The notes under the pieces are model-generated. The model ran no database searches. It was not told the DNA's origin and worked only from the letters and a program-made list of their open reading frames with translations. From a virus, in IMG/VR virus record IMGVR_UViG_3300020121_000304, positions 1 through 28,797 of that record: a stretch of DNA of 28,797 nt. One strand, written 5' to 3'. Positions 13,125 to 19,926 of this stretch are shown piece after piece (position 1 is the stretch's first letter; each line of letters begins with the position of its first letter). The position numbers and the translations under genes were made by a program.

Positions 13125-13730
13125 GTGATCACCTGGACGGGGCAGGCTCAGCTGCTCGCCGATGACATCCGCGAGCCCGGTTTCGCCGCGGCCGGCCTCA
13201 ACGCCTCCGCGTGGTGCGCCCGCGTGGACCCGGAGGCCACTCACGGCCTGGTCGGCGCCGCGCTGGCCCTGACCAGCGGCGATGCCGGGAAGACGCTGTG
13301 GTCTGCCGCGGACCCGTGCCCCGACGACGCGACCCTGCTCACGGCGGCAGCCGAACTGGAGGGCGCCGCCGCCGAACTGCTGGAACACGCCCGCAGGATG
13401 ACCGCCGCCTGCCGCGCCGATTACGAGACTGCCCTGGCCGCCGCCGCGGCGGCCAGGGCAGCCATCGATTCCGCGAAAACCCCGCAGGCCAGGGCCGACG
13501 CGGAGGATACGCTCCGCGCGGCCCGGTCCGTCATCGCCGACTGCGAGGCCGCCCTGGAGATCCTGGACGAGACAGGCACCCGCCTCGCCCACGCCGGGAA
13601 CTGCCTGCGCCGCGTCCCGGACGACCTGGCCGGCACCTATGAGGTCCCGTACGCCTTCGTGCAGGACGGCGGGAAACTGCCCTACGACGGGGAGTTCCTG
13701 ACTTCCGGGATCAGCTACGAGGCGGCGTGA
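13125..13730 (+). CDS. hypothetical helical protein downstream of traB
   Basis: A 201-residue protein. GTG 13125 is chosen because GGAGG lies six bases upstream and because the longer frame to 13017 would run through the repeat cluster. Residues about 65-160 are an Ala-rich, heptad-like helical region (LLTAAAELEGAAAELLEHARRM, AAAAARAAIDSAKTPQARADAEDTLRAARSVIADCEAALEIL, probably antiparallel coiled coils). The last 35 residues are not helical (YEVPYAFVQDGGKLPYDGEF). Unknown family; may partner the membrane coiled-coil protein that starts 2 bases after it. Confidence 0.65.
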   Translation: MITWTGQAQLLADDIREPGFAAAGLNASAWCARVDPEATHGLVGAALALTSGDAGKTLWSAADPCPDDATLLTAAAELEGAAAELLEHARRMTAACRADYETALAAAAAARAAIDSAKTPQARADAEDTLRAARSVIADCEAALEILDETGTRLAHAGNCLRRVPDDLAGTYEVPYAFVQDGGKLPYDGEFLTSGISYEAA

Positions 13731-13731
13731 C

Positions 13732-14634
13732 ATGTCAGTAACGGCCGGCGCGGGATACCCGGAACGGACGGAGGACAGGATGACGATAGACGGCATGACA
13801 CCAGCGCACGCGAAGCCTTCCCGCCGGGACCACCTGTGGGTCCTGGTCATCATCGCCGGGTTCGCCATGTACGACGTGTGGGGAGCCTGGGCGCAAATCG
13901 GGAACAAGTCCGGGTTCGCCCACGGCACCGGCTGGACCCTGACCGTGATCGCCGAGGCCTACTGGGGGTACGCCCTGTTCGCCTGGTTCCGCGCCCCGGG
14001 CCCCCGGTCGCGCAGGTTCGCGATGTGGTCCGCCGCCGCCGTGTTCATCATGAGCGCCGTCAGCCAGGCCGCGTCGCACCTCGCCGCCGACAAGATGCCG
14101 CCGGCCGCGGTAGTGGTGTTCGTCAGCATCCTCCCGGTGACCGTGCTCGCCCTCATCGCAGTCCTGATCCACCTCCGGCAGAAGGACCGGGAGGAGTCCG
14201 CGGAAGCCGACGAGCGGGCCGGCGTGCAAGCAGAGACAGACACGCTGCGGGCCGAACTGCAGGCCGCGCGGGAGGCTCTTGCGGGTGCCGCAGCCGAACG
14301 CGAAACGGCGCTGCGGGAGGCCGCAGAGGCAGCCGCAAAGATCGAGACCCTGACCCGCAAACTGGCCGCCGCAGCGACCCGCAAGCGCACCCCGCAGCGG
14401 CCCGCAAAGAAGCCCGCAAGCGCACCCCGCAGCAACCCCGCAGAGAACCCCGCAACCGAGGTGCCGAACGACGTAGATGCGCAGGCCGAGGCGCTGTCCA
14501 TCCTTGCTGCGGAGCCGGACATCAGCGGGGCGAAACTCGCTGAGCGGGTAGGCAAGAGCGAGCGCTGGGGGCAGACCTTCAAGAAGAACCTTGCGGGCTC
14601 GGCTGCTGGTCCCGAGGGGCGGCCGGATGAGTGA
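13732..14634 (+). CDS. DUF2637-like four-helix membrane protein with coiled coil and HTH
   Basis: A 300-residue protein from ATG 13732. Four membrane helices are visible at about 36-54, 68-84, 95-115 and 125-146. They are followed by a charged coiled coil (about 150-220; ETDTLRAELQAAREALAGAAAE), a Lys/Pro/Ala-rich linker (RPAKKPASAPRSNPAENPA) and a C-terminal winged-helix-like segment (ALSILAAEPDISGAKLAERVGKSERW). This combination is found on Streptomyces plasmids and integrative elements next to transfer genes (DUF2637). It may link DNA to the membrane at the transfer site; that is inference. The 3' end overlaps the convergent gene 14579-14839 by 56 bases. Confidence 0.7.
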   Translation: MSVTAGAGYPERTEDRMTIDGMTPAHAKPSRRDHLWVLVIIAGFAMYDVWGAWAQIGNKSGFAHGTGWTLTVIAEAYWGYALFAWFRAPGPRSRRFAMWSAAAVFIMSAVSQAASHLAADKMPPAAVVVFVSILPVTVLALIAVLIHLRQKDREESAEADERAGVQAETDTLRAELQAAREALAGAAAERETALREAAEAAAKIETLTRKLAAAATRKRTPQRPAKKPASAPRSNPAENPATEVPNDVDAQAEALSILAAEPDISGAKLAERVGKSERWGQTFKKNLAGSAAGPEGRPDE

Positions 14635-14839
14635 GCCGGTGCTCCACCTCATCCAGCGTCAGCCCCCAGCCCATGGTGGAGGCGAACTGCGTTGCCTCCA
14701 CGCCGTCCGCAGTCTCAACCCGGTACTTCCCGAAGTCGACCGCGAGCGTGTCGCGCCGACGCGATTTCACGAGCCGGAAGCCTTGCCGTTCGGCCATCCG
14801 GCGGAGCCGGTTCTCGCGCACTTTGGTGCTTGTGTCCAT
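14579..14839 (-). CDS. small conserved actinobacterial hypothetical protein
   Basis: An 86-residue protein from ATG 14839. The core KVRENRLRRMAERQGFRLVKSRRRDTLAVDFGKYRV, then TLDEVEHRLT, matches a very common small actinobacterial family: a basic N-terminal helix followed by beta strands. The family has no assigned function that I know of; the basic first half suggests nucleic-acid contact. It is the only leftward gene in this stretch, convergent with the DUF2637-like gene and divergent from the GIY-YIG gene. Confidence 0.75.
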   Translation of the reverse strand: MDTSTKVRENRLRRMAERQGFRLVKSRRRDTLAVDFGKYRVETADGVEATQFASTMGWGLTLDEVEHRLTHPAAPRDQQPSPQGSS

Positions 14840-14872
14840 ACCGGAAAGCGTACCAGTCGTGATGCTGGACGG

Positions 14873-14878
14873 TATGCT
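14873..14878 (+). promoter_or_regulatory. -10 element of a probable leaderless promoter
   Basis: TATGCT lies six bases before ATG 14885 and no ribosome-binding sequence precedes that ATG. Transcription would begin at or next to the start codon. No clear -35. Confidence 0.45.
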
Positions 14879-14884
14879 AGATGT

Positions 14885-15376
14885 ATGACCGATGGCAATC
14901 TAGCGCTCCCGATCGAACTCCTGGGCAGCATCGAAAGGTATGCCGTCTATCGCTGCTATAGCGACAGTGGCCAGCTGCTCTACGTCGGCGAAACGGGAGA
15001 CCTTGGAACGCGGCTCGCCGATCATGTGAAGAAGCTCTGGTTCATTCAGGTTCGCGGGATCACCCTTGAGTGGTACGCCGACGAATTGGACGCCCTGAAG
15101 GCCGAACGCCGCGCGATCCACGTCGAGCACCCGAAGTACAACAAGGCGCATCGCAATACAGTTCGCCTAGCCCCACCTGCGCCGCGCAGACCGACTGGAC
15201 GCGGGGACAAACTGACGACGGAGGAGCGTGCGGCGAATCTTATGAACGCAGACCCCGCACTCCGAAAGCCCCGCATGGGCGGTGAACTGGCCCGCAGGCT
15301 CGGCGTTAGCCCGGCGACGGGCCGCAGGCTTCACGCCAAGCTAACGGCTCCTGAGCGATCCGGTGAGCGCTCATGA
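14885..15376 (+). CDS. GIY-YIG nuclease with C-terminal helix-turn-helix
   Basis: A 163-residue protein from ATG 14885. GIY-YIG features: AVYRCYS (residues 20-26, the GIY strand), LLYVGET (31-37, the YIG strand), catalytic-type Arg43 in DLGTRLADH with His47, a conserved-position Glu in ELDALKAERRAI and PKYNKAH. Residues about 135-158 form an HTH (MGGELARRLGVSPATGRRLHAKL). GIY-YIG enzymes cut DNA with one metal ion; small ones occur in homing, restriction and element-encoded repair. The HTH may give target specificity. It overlaps the next gene by ATGA. The longer frame upstream to 14591 has no support. Confidence 0.85.
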   Translation: MTDGNLALPIELLGSIERYAVYRCYSDSGQLLYVGETGDLGTRLADHVKKLWFIQVRGITLEWYADELDALKAERRAIHVEHPKYNKAHRNTVRLAPPAPRRPTGRGDKLTTEERAANLMNADPALRKPRMGGELARRLGVSPATGRRLHAKLTAPERSGERS

Positions 15377-15669
15377 CGACCCCGGCCCCTTTCCCTCCGT
15401 ACACCGCTGCTGCCATCGACGCCATCGCCGAGGCCGTCACAGCCGAACACGACTTCGGCGGCTGGCTGTCGATGGTCCTGGCCTACGCCGCCGCCCGCCA
15501 CGGCTCCCTGGACGCGCTGACCGCGGGGCGGCCGGGGTCGTGGGAAGCTGCCGACGTGGACCACCTCGTGCGCGGGCTCGTCTTCGACGATGAGGGGCTG
15601 AGGCGGTACGCGGACGACGACTGGAAGCGGCGCGAGACCGGGACGCGGGAGGACGGCGACCATGACTGA
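15373..15669 (+). CDS. hypothetical acidic protein
   Basis: A 98-residue protein from ATG 15373 (ATGA overlap with the GIY-YIG gene). It is acidic and helical: YTAAAIDAIAEAVTAEHDFGGWLSMVLAYAAARHGSLDAL, then SWEAADVDHLVRGLVFDDEGL. No membrane helix. The last eight bases overlap the next gene, so all four genes from 14885 to 16539 are likely one operon. Family not recognised. Confidence 0.7.
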   Translation: MTTPAPFPPYTAAAIDAIAEAVTAEHDFGGWLSMVLAYAAARHGSLDALTAGRPGSWEAADVDHLVRGLVFDDEGLRRYADDDWKRRETGTREDGDHD

Positions 15670-16021
15670 CCGGCTTCCGCGCGGGATCGTCCCGCCCGGC
15701 ACCTACGCCAAAGGCGGCCGTTCCCCGATCGTCTACGTCCGCCTGTGCCCGCCGTGCGCCGGGTACGCCCCGACCACCGGCGAGGACTACGATGGCGCGC
15801 TGTCCGGCCGCTGCCAGGGCTGCGGCGCGGACTCCCGCGAGCTCCACCGGTTCCAGGCGCTCATCTTGTCCGCGGCCAACGGCGGCTGCTTCTGCGAGGG
15901 ACACCGGCAGGTGACGGGAGACCTGCCGACCATGGCGTCCGCAGATGCGGTGCTGACGGAGGTTCTGACACGGCCTGCGCAGTACCTCGCCGCCGAAGAC
16001 CGCGAAGTGAGGCGGCGATGA
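15662..16021 (+). CDS. zinc-ribbon protein of unknown function
   Basis: A 119-residue protein from ATG 15662. Two Cys pairs, CPPC (residues about 29-32) and CQGC (about 51-54), are spaced as in a zinc ribbon, and a further GGCFCEGH follows. The strand VYVRLCPPCAGYAP and the helix SRELHRFQALIL support a small zinc-stabilised fold. The C-terminal 35 residues are helical (ADAVLTEVLTRPAQYLAAEDREV). Start and end overlap both neighbours, so it is co-expressed with the GIY-YIG and SLOG genes. Confidence 0.7.
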   Translation: MTDRLPRGIVPPGTYAKGGRSPIVYVRLCPPCAGYAPTTGEDYDGALSGRCQGCGADSRELHRFQALILSAANGGCFCEGHRQVTGDLPTMASADAVLTEVLTRPAQYLAAEDREVRRR

Positions 16022-16539
16022 GCGACCTCACTCCGCTGCGAATCGGCGTTACCGGCTCACGCCGCTACGGCAGCCCCGCCGTGATCCGCGCCGCTCTCCT
16101 CGCCGCCCACGGCCGCGGCCGCCCGCACGACGGCCACGTCCTCGTCCACGGCCAGTGCGACCCGTGGCACCCGGACACAGGCCGGCCGGTCCCGTGGCGC
16201 CGGGCCAAGACCCTTTCCGTAGAGGTACAAGGACGGCTGCTCGGCGGTGACTGGCTAGCCGAGTGGGTAGCCCTCGGGATGGCCACGTGGGACGGCATCA
16301 CATGGGAGATCGAGCGTGTCCCCGCGGACTGGCACCCGGCCGGCCGGTTCGACCGGGCAGCCGGGTTCAGCCGCAACGCGGACATGGTGAGACGCGGGGC
16401 GGACGAGTGGCTGGCGTTCGCGCTGCCCTGCTCCGACCACCGCTGCTACAGGACGGACCCGCACCCTTCCCATGGCACGGCGCACTGCGCAGACCAGGCC
16501 GGCAAGGCAGGCGTCCCCGTGCATCGCTTCACGGCGTGA
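16018..16539 (+). CDS. SLOG-family protein, YspA/DUF2493-like
   Basis: A 173-residue protein from ATG 16018 (ATGA overlap). It has the Rossmann-like SLOG pattern: strand and glycine loop RIGVTGSR (residues 8-15), second strand VLVHGQCD, and GRFDRAAGFSRNADMVRRGADEWLAFALP, the usual arrangement of the YspA family, ending HGTAHCADQAGKAGVPVHR. SLOG proteins bind nucleotides or ADP-ribose-like ligands, and some act as sensors in conflict systems. The ligand here is unknown. Last gene of the 14885-16539 operon. Confidence 0.85.
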   Translation: MSDLTPLRIGVTGSRRYGSPAVIRAALLAAHGRGRPHDGHVLVHGQCDPWHPDTGRPVPWRRAKTLSVEVQGRLLGGDWLAEWVALGMATWDGITWEIERVPADWHPAGRFDRAAGFSRNADMVRRGADEWLAFALPCSDHRCYRTDPHPSHGTAHCADQAGKAGVPVHRFTA

Positions 16540-16544
16540 GGCAC

Positions 16545-16594
16545 TAGACTAGGGCATGGCCGTTCGGCCCCTTGACCTGCCCGTTTCCTGCTGA
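16545..16594 (+). promoter_or_regulatory. leaderless promoter with a 12-codon leader ORF
   Basis: TAGACT (16545-16550), a typical actinobacterial -10, is followed five bases later by ATG 16556, which opens a 12-codon frame (MAVRPLDLPVSC) ending at 16594. The next gene starts at 16610 in the same frame. A leader peptide or a lost N-terminus of that gene are both possible. Confidence 0.45.
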
Positions 16595-16609
16595 TCGGCT
16601 CCCGTTCGC

Positions 16610-16777
16610 ATGCCTCACGTGCTCCTCATTGCCGCGATTTTCGTCCCGTACATGGCCTTCATGGTGGGGATCGGCGCGTACATCGCCGGCCAGGTCCGGC
16701 AGGACGATGACCCTCCTGATACTGACCGGGACCGGAAGCGCGACCGTGACCGGGCCGAGATGAGCCTGGCAGCCTGA
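16610..16777 (+). CDS. small single-pass membrane protein
   Basis: A 55-residue protein from ATG 16610. Residues 3-27 are hydrophobic (HVLLIAAIFVPYMAFMVGIGAYIAG) and the rest is highly charged (QDDDPPDTDRDRKRDRDRAEM), a tail-in-cytoplasm topology. No strong ribosome site is seen; translation may depend on the short leader ORF that ends 15 bases upstream. Family not recognised. Confidence 0.5.
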   Translation: MPHVLLIAAIFVPYMAFMVGIGAYIAGQVRQDDDPPDTDRDRKRDRDRAEMSLAA

Positions 16778-16803
16778 GTCCTCAAAAACTTTGCGGACAC
16801 GTA

Positions 16804-16832
16804 TTGACTTACCGGGATGACGAGAGTAACGT
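16804..16832 (+). promoter_or_regulatory. strong promoter upstream of the structured RNA
   Basis: TTGACT (16804-16809) and TAACGT (16827-16832) are 17 bases apart, close to the ideal for a vegetative sigma factor. A 5-bp hairpin (GTCCT 16834-16838, AGGAC 16846-16850) lies across the expected start of transcription near 16839. Confidence 0.65.
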
Positions 16833-16851
16833 AGTCCTTGTAAGCAGGACA

Positions 16852-17128
16852 ACAGCAGAGCGGGTACGGAGCAAATAGGACCGATGCAGGGCAACCCCGT
16901 CAGATCGCAGATCCCAAGGGGCCACCACCTGAAGGTGCCACTCCTCAGGCCCGCTCTGCTGTCGCGGATCGGCCCCGGCCCGGCGCAGAACCACCCAGCC
17001 GGCCAGGGCAAGAACTCAAGTTAGCGGCTCGCCCCGGCAGGGGCGCATAGAGCCCGCCGGCTTACCCCGCCTGCACCAGAAGGCGCGGGGAGCCAGGGCG
17101 CCGTCTCCCCTAACAGGGGCCGATCCGC
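16852..17128 (+). ncRNA. two-domain structured RNA or long structured 5' leader
   Basis: Domain 1 is closed by ACAGCAGAGCGGG (16852-16864) and CCCGCTCTGCTGT (16950-16962), 13 perfect pairs. Inside are AGGGG/CTCCT with CACC-TGAA-GGTG (16926-16937) and smaller hairpins. Domain 2 starts one base later and is closed by GCGGATCGGCCCC (16964-16976) and GGGGCCGATCCGC (17116-17128), again 13 perfect pairs. Its inner helices are 16981-16986/17098-17103, 16997-17009/17052-17062 (11 pairs, two-base bulge), 17030-17035/17040-17045 and 17065-17072/17081-17090. It follows a good promoter by about 20 bases and ends 22 bases before the GGAGG of the next gene. No match to tmRNA, RNase P, SRP or riboswitch motifs that I can recall. 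No coding frame fits. Confidence 0.75.
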
Positions 17129-17160
17129 CCGCCCCGCCCGGCACCTACGAGGAGGCCCCG

Positions 17161-17547
17161 ATGACCAGCCCGGCCGCAGAACCCAAGGCCAAGACCTCGA
17201 TCGTCATGTGGACCAACGGCGGCTGGCAGCGCTGCCTGATCCACTTCAACGACGCCGACGACGTGATCGCCTGGTACACCCGCAAGCGTGAGGGGTTCAT
17301 GGACGAGAACCCCGGCGCGCTGTACTTCGACGCCGGCCTGGAGGAACTGGTCTACGACCCGCGCGCCAACTGGCCCGAAGACGTCGTGCTCACCACGTTC
17401 CCCGAGGTCGGCCCGCTCACCCCGAGCCAGCTCCGCCTGATGGAGCACCTGTACCCGACCTGCGAGCACGGCATGTCCGCCGACCTGTGCATGGGCCCGG
17501 ACCACTTCATGAGCCGCGATCAGGAGACCGCCCGCTTCGGCTACTGA
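17161..17547 (+). CDS. hypothetical protein downstream of the structured RNA
   Basis: A 128-residue protein from ATG 17161 with GGAGG five bases upstream. The first half has strand-helix character (SIVMWTNGGWQRCLIHFNDADDVIAWYTRKREGF), then ALYFDAGLEELVYDPRANW. Near the C-terminus is LYPTCEHGMSADLCMGPDHF, a Cys/His signature (C-X-HG-X5-C-X-GP-X-H) that recurs in small proteins of actinobacterial elements. Function unknown. If the preceding structured RNA is a leader rather than a free RNA, this is the gene it controls. Confidence 0.75.
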   Translation: MTSPAAEPKAKTSIVMWTNGGWQRCLIHFNDADDVIAWYTRKREGFMDENPGALYFDAGLEELVYDPRANWPEDVVLTTFPEVGPLTPSQLRLMEHLYPTCEHGMSADLCMGPDHFMSRDQETARFGY

Positions 17548-17583
17548 GCCGGATCGGCCACTACACCGAGGGGACGACACGCT

Positions 17584-17976
17584 GTGATCGCTGTCATCGG
17601 CTGCGGGAAGGCCAAGCTCGGCCATGCGGCACCGGCCCGCGAGCTGTACACCGGGTCGTACTTCCAGGCGTGCGCGCGGGCCGCCGAGGCGATCGCGCCG
17701 GGCCGGTGGTTCATCCTGTCCGCACAGTACGGGCTGCTTGCCCCGTCCGACTGGATCGAGCCGTACGACCTGGTACTCGGCGCTCCCGGCTCAGTGGCCG
17801 CTCCTCTGGTCCTGCTCCAGGCCGTGAGCCGCGATATCACCGACGAGGCGGTGACCGCGCTATGCGGCTCCCGGTACGCGGACCTGGCCGGCCAGGTGTG
17901 GGCCGAAATCGACACCCCGCTGGCCGGGATGGGGATCGGCCGCCAGCTTCAGGCTCTTGCCCGCATCGCCCGCTGA
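17584..17976 (+). CDS. DUF6884-like protein
   Basis: A 130-residue protein from GTG 17584. Visible pattern: IAVIGCGKAKL at the start, ARELYTGSYFQACARAAEAI, RWFILSAQYGLLAPSDWIEPYDLVLG. This combination (GCGKxK, LYTG, LSAxYGLL, PYD) is what I know as the DUF6884 family, found in phages and in islands that modify DNA or nucleotides; the biochemical activity is not established to my knowledge. The C-terminal helix contains PLAGMGIGRQLQALARIAR. Its end overlaps the convergent gene 17949-18164 by 28 bases. Confidence 0.75.
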   Translation: MIAVIGCGKAKLGHAAPARELYTGSYFQACARAAEAIAPGRWFILSAQYGLLAPSDWIEPYDLVLGAPGSVAAPLVLLQAVSRDITDEAVTALCGSRYADLAGQVWAEIDTPLAGMGIGRQLQALARIAR

Positions 17977-18164
17977 CGAGTCGCCGGCCTCGAACTGGCG
18001 GCTAGGACCGCCTGCTCGGCGGCCCGGCACGGTTCGTGGTAGTACCCGTTCCAGCCGGGCTGCGTCGTCACCAGGAACGTCCGCCCGCTCGCGGCCAGGT
18101 CGCTGCTGTTGTCGCACCATTCGCAGGCCCGGAGCGCCCGGCCGCAGCCGCAGAGGTGATCCAC
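17949..18164 (-). CDS. small zinc-ribbon-like protein
   Basis: A 71-residue protein from GTG 18164, whose first residues already belong to the metal-binding part: LCGCGRALRACEWC, then HEPCRAAEQAV. The Cys spacing (CGC, C-X2-C, later C) suits a zinc site. In-frame starts at 18212 or 18236 would add a poor N-terminus. CACAAT lies seven bases before GTG 18164 on the minus strand and may be the -10 of a leaderless transcript. Convergent with the DUF6884-like gene and divergent from the gene at 18221. Confidence 0.55.
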   Translation of the reverse strand: MDHLCGCGRALRACEWCDNSSDLAASGRTFLVTTQPGWNGYYHEPCRAAEQAVLAASSRPATRQRAMRARA

Positions 18165-18220
18165 GCGGGTTATTGTGCCCCAGCCTGCCCGCTTGCCGCG
18201 AGTTGACGGCATGGCCCACG

Positions 18221-19195
18221 ATGGCGCCCATGCCACGCGGACGGTCCTACCAGCAGCAGTACGACCAGGACGGCGAGGGGACCCGGCCGTGTTCCCGGCA
18301 GCCCCCCGAACTGTGCGAGTCCGCCCGCACGATCACCCTCGACGACGGCACCACCAGACGCGAACCCGGCCTGACCCCCCGCGCGTTCTGCGACCCGTGC
18401 CAGGACCGGATCATCAACTGCCTCGAACAGCTCCCCGTCATGTACCAGGGCCTCGCCGCCCGGATCGGCGACCCCGCCCGCACCGGAACCGCTGTCCGCG
18501 TCCCGCCCGGCTCCCGGGTGCTGCTGAACCCGGAGATCGACGCGCTCCTCCGCCTGGCCGCGGCGATCCTCGGCGGCTGGGCGGCCCGCGTCCGCTCCGT
18601 CCCCGGCCTGCAACTGTCCGACCCCCGGCACCCCCACGACACCCCCGCCGGGGTCGAGGAATCATGCGACACGCTAGCCCGCCACGCGACGCCGCTGCTC
18701 GACCTGCAACCCGGCTGGACGACCCGCACCTACTCGCGCCCCCTGACCCCGGAGCTCGAGGAAGCCCTAGCCGATGAGGAGGTCGTCCGCGCCGGCGAGC
18801 ACCACATCACCGTCATGCACCAGCTCGGCGGCGCCGACGCGGGCAACGAGATCCTCGGCTTGCACTGGCGGGCCCGGAAACTCCTCGGCTGGACCCGCCC
18901 CGCCCCCGAGAGCTTTGACGGGGTGCCGTGCCAGGCCTGCGACGAGATGGCCCTGGAACGCGCCGAACCCCCGTCCGACCCAGATATCCCCGCCGACCAC
19001 TCGAAATGCGCGCTGTGCAAGCACACCATGTCGCGGGAGGTGTTCGACCAGTGGGTTGACCGGTACGCCACCTGGGCGCGCGGGGCCGGGGTGCAGGAGT
19101 GCCGCCGCTGCGGCCAGGGCAGCCACCTGGAATGCTCCTGGCAGGCGTGCTCGTGCACCGTGGGGGAGCATCCGCGCCGGCGCGCCGCAGCGTGA
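18221..19195 (+). CDS. multi-zinc-site protein of unknown function
   Basis: A 324-residue protein from ATG 18221; ATG 18230 is equally possible. Four Cys clusters are visible: CDPCQD (residue about 55), CQACDE (about 232), CALCKH (about 262) and CRRCGQGSHLECSWQACSC near the C-terminus. The middle is helical (EIDALLRLAAAILGGWAARVRSVPG, then EVVRAGEHHITVMHQLGGADAGNEILGLHWRARKLLGWTRP shows a helix-rich body). Proteins of this kind are repeatedly found in Streptomyces integrative elements and prophages with no known role. It is the longest protein between the transfer and packaging modules. Confidence 0.75.
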   Translation: MAPMPRGRSYQQQYDQDGEGTRPCSRQPPELCESARTITLDDGTTRREPGLTPRAFCDPCQDRIINCLEQLPVMYQGLAARIGDPARTGTAVRVPPGSRVLLNPEIDALLRLAAAILGGWAARVRSVPGLQLSDPRHPHDTPAGVEESCDTLARHATPLLDLQPGWTTRTYSRPLTPELEEALADEEVVRAGEHHITVMHQLGGADAGNEILGLHWRARKLLGWTRPAPESFDGVPCQACDEMALERAEPPSDPDIPADHSKCALCKHTMSREVFDQWVDRYATWARGAGVQECRRCGQGSHLECSWQACSCTVGEHPRRRAAA

Positions 19196-19211
19196 CTCCA
19201 GGGCAGCGTGT

Positions 19212-19240
19212 TTGACATGAGCCGGGGGTGAAAGGATTAT
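19212..19240 (+). promoter_or_regulatory. promoter of the 19309 operon
   Basis: TTGACA (19212-19217), a perfect -35, and GATTAT (19235-19240) are 17 bases apart. Transcription would start near 19247. Confidence 0.55.
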
Positions 19241-19259
19241 TGGCGCATAGGACAACTGT

Positions 19260-19293
19260 CTCCGGACCGCGCCGCGCGGCCGGGGCTTTCTTT
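19260..19293 (+). terminator. intrinsic terminator directly behind the promoter (attenuator)
   Basis: CTCCGG (19260-19265) with CCGGGG (19280-19285) and CCGCG (19267-19271) with CGCGG (19275-19279) form an 11-bp stem with a bulged A and a CCG loop, followed by CTTTCTTT (19286-19293). It lies between the promoter at 19212 and the first gene, so most transcripts would stop after about 45 bases unless antiterminated. Confidence 0.6.
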
Positions 19294-19308
19294 ATGCGCG
19301 GGGCGGTG

Positions 19309-19569
19309 ATGATGTCCCCCCGACGAGCAGACGGCTACCTGACCACCGCCGAAGCCGCAGCGCTGGCCGGCGTCAGCGTGAACACGATCTACACCTGGCG
19401 TAACCGCGGCCACCTCGTAGCCCAGGGCCTCGACGAGCGCGGCCGCCCGCTGCACACCCGCGAGGCCGTCCGCGCGGCTGAGCAGCGGGTCCGGCAGAAC
19501 GGCCTCGCCGCGTCGGGGATCGACCCGCGCCAGCTCCGCCGCCCGGCCCCGCTTCCCCTCGCCGCCTGA
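19309..19569 (+). CDS. helix-turn-helix (AlpA/excisionase-like) protein
   Basis: An 86-residue protein if started at ATG 19309 (GGGGCGG upstream); ATG 19294 and GTG 19228 are in frame. Residues about 10-50 are a classical HTH_17-type domain: GYLTTAEAAALAGVSVNTIYTWRNRGHL, followed by the wing GLDERGRPLHTREAV. The rest is a helix (RAAEQRVRQNG) and a Pro/Arg tail. Such proteins bind short operators; here it may control the packaging genes downstream or its own attenuated promoter. Confidence 0.75.
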   Translation: MMSPRRADGYLTTAEAAALAGVSVNTIYTWRNRGHLVAQGLDERGRPLHTREAVRAAEQRVRQNGLAASGIDPRQLRRPAPLPLAA

Positions 19570-19603
19570 GCAACCGCACCCTTCTTCCCCCTGGAGACCC
19601 GCC

Positions 19604-19924
19604 ATGACCACGCCCGCCCCGGTCACCCCGACCCTGTCGATCGCCGCCGACAAGACCGTCTACAACGTCGGCGACCTGCTCACGCTGACCGCGCACTACT
19701 CCGATGCCAGCGTGAACCCGCTGACGCTGACGATCACCGCGTCCGCGACCGACGCGGCCGGGGTCACGGTCACCGCGACGACCACCGCGACCGTGAACAC
19801 CCAGACCCAGCAGCCCATGACGATCGGCGTGTCCGACTCGGCGAACGACTCCTACGTCCTCGTCAGCAACGAGGCGGGTGTCGCGGTGCTCACCACCACG
19901 GTCCAGGCACCGCCCGCGGCCTAG
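19604..19924 (+). CDS. Ig-like single-domain protein
   Basis: A 106-residue protein from ATG 19604 with GGAG upstream. It is rich in Thr and Val with alternating strands (LSIAADKTVYNVGDLLTLTAHYSD, LTLTITASATDAAGVTVTATTTATV, SYVLVSNEAGVAVLTTTV), the pattern of a bacterial Ig-like domain. No signal peptide is present, so an intracellular origin such as a virion decoration protein is likely. It is comparable in style with the partial protein at 1-314. Confidence 0.75.
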   Translation: MTTPAPVTPTLSIAADKTVYNVGDLLTLTAHYSDASVNPLTLTITASATDAAGVTVTATTTATVNTQTQQPMTIGVSDSANDSYVLVSNEAGVAVLTTTVQAPPAA

Positions 19925-19926
19925 TC

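Noticed and set aside
16880-16905. c-di-GMP riboswitch, because of GCAGGGCAA
   Set aside because: The short match resembles a conserved core segment, but the partner segment with its tetraloop receptor and the three-helix junction are not recognisable.
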